64,000 bases of DNA, taken from NCBI RefSeq assembly GCF_963576545.1, contig NC_083641.1, positions 21,343,523 through 21,407,522 of the forward strand, read 5' to 3'. A program made the position numbers and the translations under genes. This document shows, piece after piece, positions 27,201 to 33,200 of the stretch; position 1 is the stretch's first letter, and every line of letters starts with the position of its first letter. This stretch comes from Limanda limanda. Its lineage: Eukaryota > Chordata > Actinopteri > Pleuronectiformes > Pleuronectidae. The notes under the pieces were generated by a model. That model ran no database searches. It saw only the letters and a list, made by a program, of their open reading frames with translations, and was not told the origin of the DNA.

Positions 27201-30200
27201 TGGATAGTAAACTGAGAATGTTAAGTACAATTTCCACCTTTTACTTATGGTTGATCACATTAGATGTATTAGCACTCATTGTAACTGTGACACTCCCTTA
27301 TGTTTGAAAGCTTGCAAATATTTTACTTAACTTGTTGTCTAATTATTTCATGTTCAAGCCTTCATGTTAATGCACTTAGAGCAGAAACAAATGGTTTAAT
27401 TGATTATTTTATCAACAGAAAATGAATCTGACAAAATCAGTTTCAATTCTTTGTTTTGCTTGTGTTTGGACTGTATATCACTGTGGGTTTGAAAATGTCA
27501 AATTGAGAAACATTGATAATTTTTCTGATTTGTAGACCAAAGAATCAATTATTTAAAAAACTGAAAATGTTATTTGCAGACATAAACATACTTACAAAAT
27601 ATCTGTCTGTGTCCTCAGATACAAGCGTCAGAGTGGAAACCAGAAATCCGACTACCCAGCGGCAGCGAGTACGTGGTCCTCAGCAGCCTGGAGTGGGACA
27701 CAGAGTACAATGTGTATGTGGTGGCAGAGAATCAGAAGGGCAAGTCGCAGCCAGCGAGCATGTCCTTCAGGACGTCCACGCAGCCAGAAGCCATCCCAGG
27801 TACCCTCCCTAAACTCACTCACACTAAACTGGAACTAAACAGCCAGAATACTGAGGAGCCAAACTCAAAGCTCCAAGCCCGAGCATCAAGTTCTATTTTT
27901 AACTCTATCTCTGAAAGGTGAATGACAACTGAATAAATCTACAAGGGGATAAAAAAATGATTTCCTGGACAGCTGATGGCCAAATCTGATTTTCTGGCTC
28001 AAATTTCTCACTTTAACGTTTTGACAGCTCTCGCTAAATGAGCTTGAGTTTGGGCTCACAGAACTGGGACAGTCGCTCTCCTTTGTTAACTGTTCAAATA
28101 GCAGATAGACTGGGTAGTTTGTCCCTTTACAGACACATCCTTTGAATTGACCCGTGATAACCTCAGATTAACTCGACCCTCGAGGTAGCAGTAGCAGTTT
28201 GTTCCTTTTTTAACCAACCGTACACAAATGCCAGCCTGTTAGATTCGCTTTAGATTCTAGACTGCCGAGTGCTTTCCTGAAACACAACGGCACACCATTA
28301 CGTTTTCCTCTCACTTCTTTTCTAATTCATTTTCCAATCCAAAGCATTTCCCACTCACACTCACCTCTGAGGCACCATTGAGTCAACATCTAGTCCCCCC
28401 CCCCCCCCCCCCTGTGCTGTGCTTTCGCTTTGGTCTGTGGCTGTTTCTTTTTCTCCCTTTGATAAAACATTTTTTTTTTTTCGGTTGGTTTCCAAACCTG
28501 ACACATTTTCACTTTCTCTCTTCCTCTGTTTTCCCCACCCTTCTCTTTTTGTTCCTCTGTTCTCTTTCATTCCCTCCCCCTGTACTCGTCCTTTATTCTT
28601 TCCCTTTCTCTATCTCTCTCTCTCTCAATGGTCCTGCTCTCTTGCCTGGTCCTGGACATTGCTGTGGTGGATCACGTGAACATTTCCGTCTCGACCTGTG
28701 TGCATTTTGGTGTTTTCGGGGGGTTTGTGCTGTCTTCAACCCCTTCAGCCACTCAGGGCTGCTCATCTGTGACATGCTCTTTGGTATCACTCATCCTGTC
28801 CCTCATCTCTGTACTTCTGCTCTCTTAGTTTTTGAGGGGGAGTTCACACAGTAAGAAGGAGAGCTTGCCTTTCCTCTGGCCTGGCTGTCTCTCTGGATGC
28901 GTTCACTCCTTAAAACAGACTTTGTCAACGACAGACTTGGTCCTGTGTAGCTTGAGAACAGACCCGACAGACGTGCTTAACCAAAGGCAGTGGAAAACCT
29001 GCGCCTCCCACAGACTCACTCTGCTCAGCATTAGCCCGTCATCAGTCCTAGACAACAGAGACGAGTGCCAGTTTACAGTGATGAATACTAGTGGAATTGA
29101 AGTGAAGTTATTGTAACAATAGCACTTAGAACAGAGTAAAGGCTGAGTGCTGGACCTGTACGTTTACATAAACACTGTATTATATTCCTAAATTAATCAC
29201 AAAACTTTGCATATGTTCTGTAAATGTTTAAAGATTAACGTTTACATTTTTTTGAACAGAGAGAGCTAACCTAAAGTATTTGTAATGACCGAACAGATAA
29301 GCTGTGCACAGAATTATCACAAGGGAACTTATTTTTGTGCTGATTACTTAGACGAACATCCAGATGTTTCTCACGCATGTATCGAATATTTGAAAAATAC
29401 CAGTTTTTACACCTTTATAACTGGAGGGTGCTTTACTCAGCTGTGGATTCATTAGCAGACCTTGTGTACCTGTAAATTGTTGTTGTCAGAGTTGAATTTA
29501 TCTGTAAACAGAAGATATTTTAGAGAGTCAGTCTTCTGCTAGAATTAAACATGACTTTTCACAAACCTTAAAGATGCATTACAGCTTTTTGTACGTTTAT
29601 TTTGTCCTGCATGTGTCTGTAACTAGCAACTCAGTGTAAGCGTTGGTTTGCTCTTCTTTCTAATACCAAATAAATGTGTTGAATATTTATTTTGAAATGT
29701 TTTCTTTAAGGAGAGCCTGACTGACTCGATTGCATATACGTTCTTCAACATGCCTCATATTTACAACAAAGATATAATACATTAAACACTAGTGAAGACA
29801 AACACACTGCATCTAAATAGACAACCAGATTGTATCAGTGCTCACAGCAGGTGAGTGGTTTCTGTTTTCCTGGAACATTTGTGGTCACAGTAGCGTAGCA
29901 GCACATCATTGAGTTGTTCTTGGCTGTTTATATAAGAGTGTCACGCTGCAGTTCTGTGCTCTCCCTCCCTCACGTCTCCCCCGTCTGGCAGATATGGGTG
30001 AGGAGGCAGCGCTCTCCATGGGCATCATGATCTGGGCAGGGATCCTTGTTGTGGTGTTTCTGCTGCTGCTGCTGGCGGTGGACGTCACCTGCTACTTTGT
30101 CAACAAATGTGGCCTCATCATGTGCCTCTGCGGCAAATCTGGCACCGGGACCAAAGGACACAACCTGGAGGAGGGCAAGGCAGCGTTCGTGTGAGTATTA

Positions 30201-33200
30201 GAGACAATTCAAGTACAAGGGGTTCAGTCCTTTCAACACTGACCCTCAGTTTTGAAAGTTTCTCTCATTGCTATTTCTATCACTTGACAAACACTGACAA
30301 GTATCACCCGACTCTGCGTTTCCCTCGAGCATTACAAAGATCTTTCACATCTCTCTTGTGATGGTTACAACCTACAAATGTTCGTTTAACTTTCACACTC
30401 ACACACCGTACACTCCCTGTCCAACTCCAAACAGTCCACAGACAGAGTAAGAGGCAAGTTGATGAACTGTTAAAGGACTTTTCCAGTCTATATTAAAACA
30501 GTAGGTGCTCCTTTAAACACTGAAGCCAGACTTTGTTCATTCTTTCCTAATATAGCATATTTTCTATAAAAAATATATATTCCAAAGTTTATCTGAATCG
30601 TTAGAGGCTTGAGCCATCTGAGTTACACATATCCTCTGGATTTCCACCCAGCATTGTAAGATCTCTGCCGTATTAATGCAAAATATACAGTGTGACTTCA
30701 TTTAGAGAGAAATCTGCACAAGATCTCACCTGACTCTGTTTTTACCTCATTAAAACTAGATATAAACAGTTTGAACAGTAGTTAATCTTCCTTGATTAAA
30801 AAAAGGGATTTATAAATGAATCAAGTTTGTCCATCACATTTGTTGTGAAAACAAAGACACAGGCAAAACACAGAACAGAGTGAACAGCACCACCCTGAGG
30901 CAGGGATGGAGAAAAACACCATAAATCACACATAAACACATTGTGACTAAAGGCCAATTTATGCCTCTACGTCTTTTCTAAAACGGATAGATAAGACCGC
31001 CCTGTCCGTCATGAAACGCCCTCTCTGAGCGCCTCGGACAGCTTTTCATGCACCTCTGATTTTTCTAACTGTCCGTGTTTATTTCGGAGACCCAACGGAC
31101 AGACCTTGGCTGTGATTGGTCCGCGAACGACATCATTTCCGTATTTCACATTTCCGGACCTCAAACTTCCTGCTTCCTTCCCTGTGTCACAAAAACCCAA
31201 ACACAACTATGATTCTACGACTAATTTGACGTGTGTGTTAAGCCAGCGGAGTTGTCCGTCTGACGGTGGCTCATTAGAGCACTGACGGCATGTGTGCACG
31301 GTCACATACGGTTATAACGAGCCTTCAAAACGGCGCTAGCGGGCTAGCAACCATGCTAACTGCGGTGGTAACAGTGCAAAAACCCGCTGTCACGACTTTA
31401 ATTCCACTGCTATCATGACACTGTTTATATAATACCGTCAGGTTAGAAGCAAACACTGGATAGTAGTTAGTGTCGGGAGTCCCTGCTGACTGTGTGTGGA
31501 AGCTGGGGGGAGCTAGCTGGGGGGAAGCTAGCTAGCTCCGTGTAGCCTCAACCAGATTCAAGCTGTGGAATCAGCAACACAGTTCGGAAACAAGTCCGGG
31601 GAACCGCTGCGCTAAGAAACGATAACATCAGCATTTTGAACCGCTGGGTGTCACTTTATTTAGTTCTGTTAGTTGCCATGGTTCAGTGTGTGGGGACAAG
31701 CCTACAGAGGTAAACAAACACACATGGACTTCTTCTTCCCAGAAATGGGGTAGGCTTCTCTGAGCTCGTCTTCCGTTGCGCCACCTATGGGTTTCGCGGT
31801 GAATTGTTTTCAACGTACAGTCGTCAGAGAAGTAAAAATCAAAAAGACTCACCGCTCTCCGTGCAACCCTCTCCGAGAAACGGATACGTAGAAGCATAAT
31901 GGAGCCTTCAGTCGTAACAGTCTGCTCAGCCTCAGCCTCTTAGCTGCATTTCTTTCATAGATAGTAGTCACCACAATAATCTGGTCTTCAGGTTGTGCAA
32001 TAACTTTCACATCATGTTGTACATTCACTGTTTTACAGGAAAGACGAGTCCAAAGAGCCGATAGTTGAAGTCCGAACAGAGGACGAGTGCACAGCCAATC
32101 ACAACGCAGCAGGACCCACAGAACCCAATGAAACGACACCTCTCACAGAGCCAGAGTAAGTAGGAGCTGACTCACAGCACATCGCCTTTTTACTGCTCAA
32201 GTCTTTTTTAGCTGTCGTACATTGCACTCCACTTCAAAGAATAATCACGTTCCTCAACAGGACGACATTTGACCCTTGAAATTCTCTGAAACCTCGAGGT
32301 CATTCTTGAGTGGAGTCCACTGAACTACCGCTGTTGCTTTTCTGTTTTTTATCCCCACTCAGAGGGAAGTACTGCACTTTGTGTTCCTCTCTCCAGCCGC
32401 TGGAGATTTTCTGTCTCATTATTACCAAGGTTGAAGCAATACCAGTTAAAGACACAGAGAGGCGTTAGTCCTCTTTAGTGTGGTCAACTCATGAAGCCAT
32501 TTGACAACCTCTGCAGCCATCTCTCATATCAGCAGTCTGGAAAAAATGAGATTACACAGTATGAGATTATCACTGGTACTGTTTAACCCTCAGAGGTGGT
32601 TCTGCGTGGTGCTGTAGTTCAGCAGGAGTGCAGGACTGGTGCCTTTTTACTAAATTAGTGGTCCCAGTCGGTCTACTCCGTGTTGGTGTGTGTATGGGAT
32701 GTATCCTTTAATGTCCACTCACAGCATGCAACTTCTTTTTCTTTTTTTTCTTTTCCTCACTAGGCTTAAATACTTGCTGTGTTTTTTTCAGTTCTTTTTT
32801 GTCTTTGTGTGATTTTCTTTTTCTAAAGCCAACTAATCCCTCTGCATGCTCTTGTCCGAGCCACCCTTCCTCTGTCACAGTCACCCTGGTGTCTAGTCTG
32901 TGTGTCTCTGTTCTCTCCCTGCTCTCTCAGGCTGGCGGCTTTCACTGCTGCTCTGGCACTGGAAACCCTCTCGTCCGTAGCCACCAACTCTGACACAGCC
33001 ACTGCAACAATTGACCCTGCTCAGGACAGCCCCTCTAGCGAGTCCACTACCCTCACTTTTAGCCTGTCCACCCCGGCCAACGACCCCTCACCCACCCCCA
33101 TGAGGGCACCGGCCCCGACCCCAGAGTCAAATGCGACCACGATGGCCCCTATACTCTTCACGGCTGCCATTGAGGCTAAAATGGCCCCGTTGGTAGAACA

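Noticed and set aside
28378..28854. A 158-codon + strand ORF.
   Set aside because: It is made of a poly-C run and CT-rich tract and overlaps the GPI exon in a different frame.
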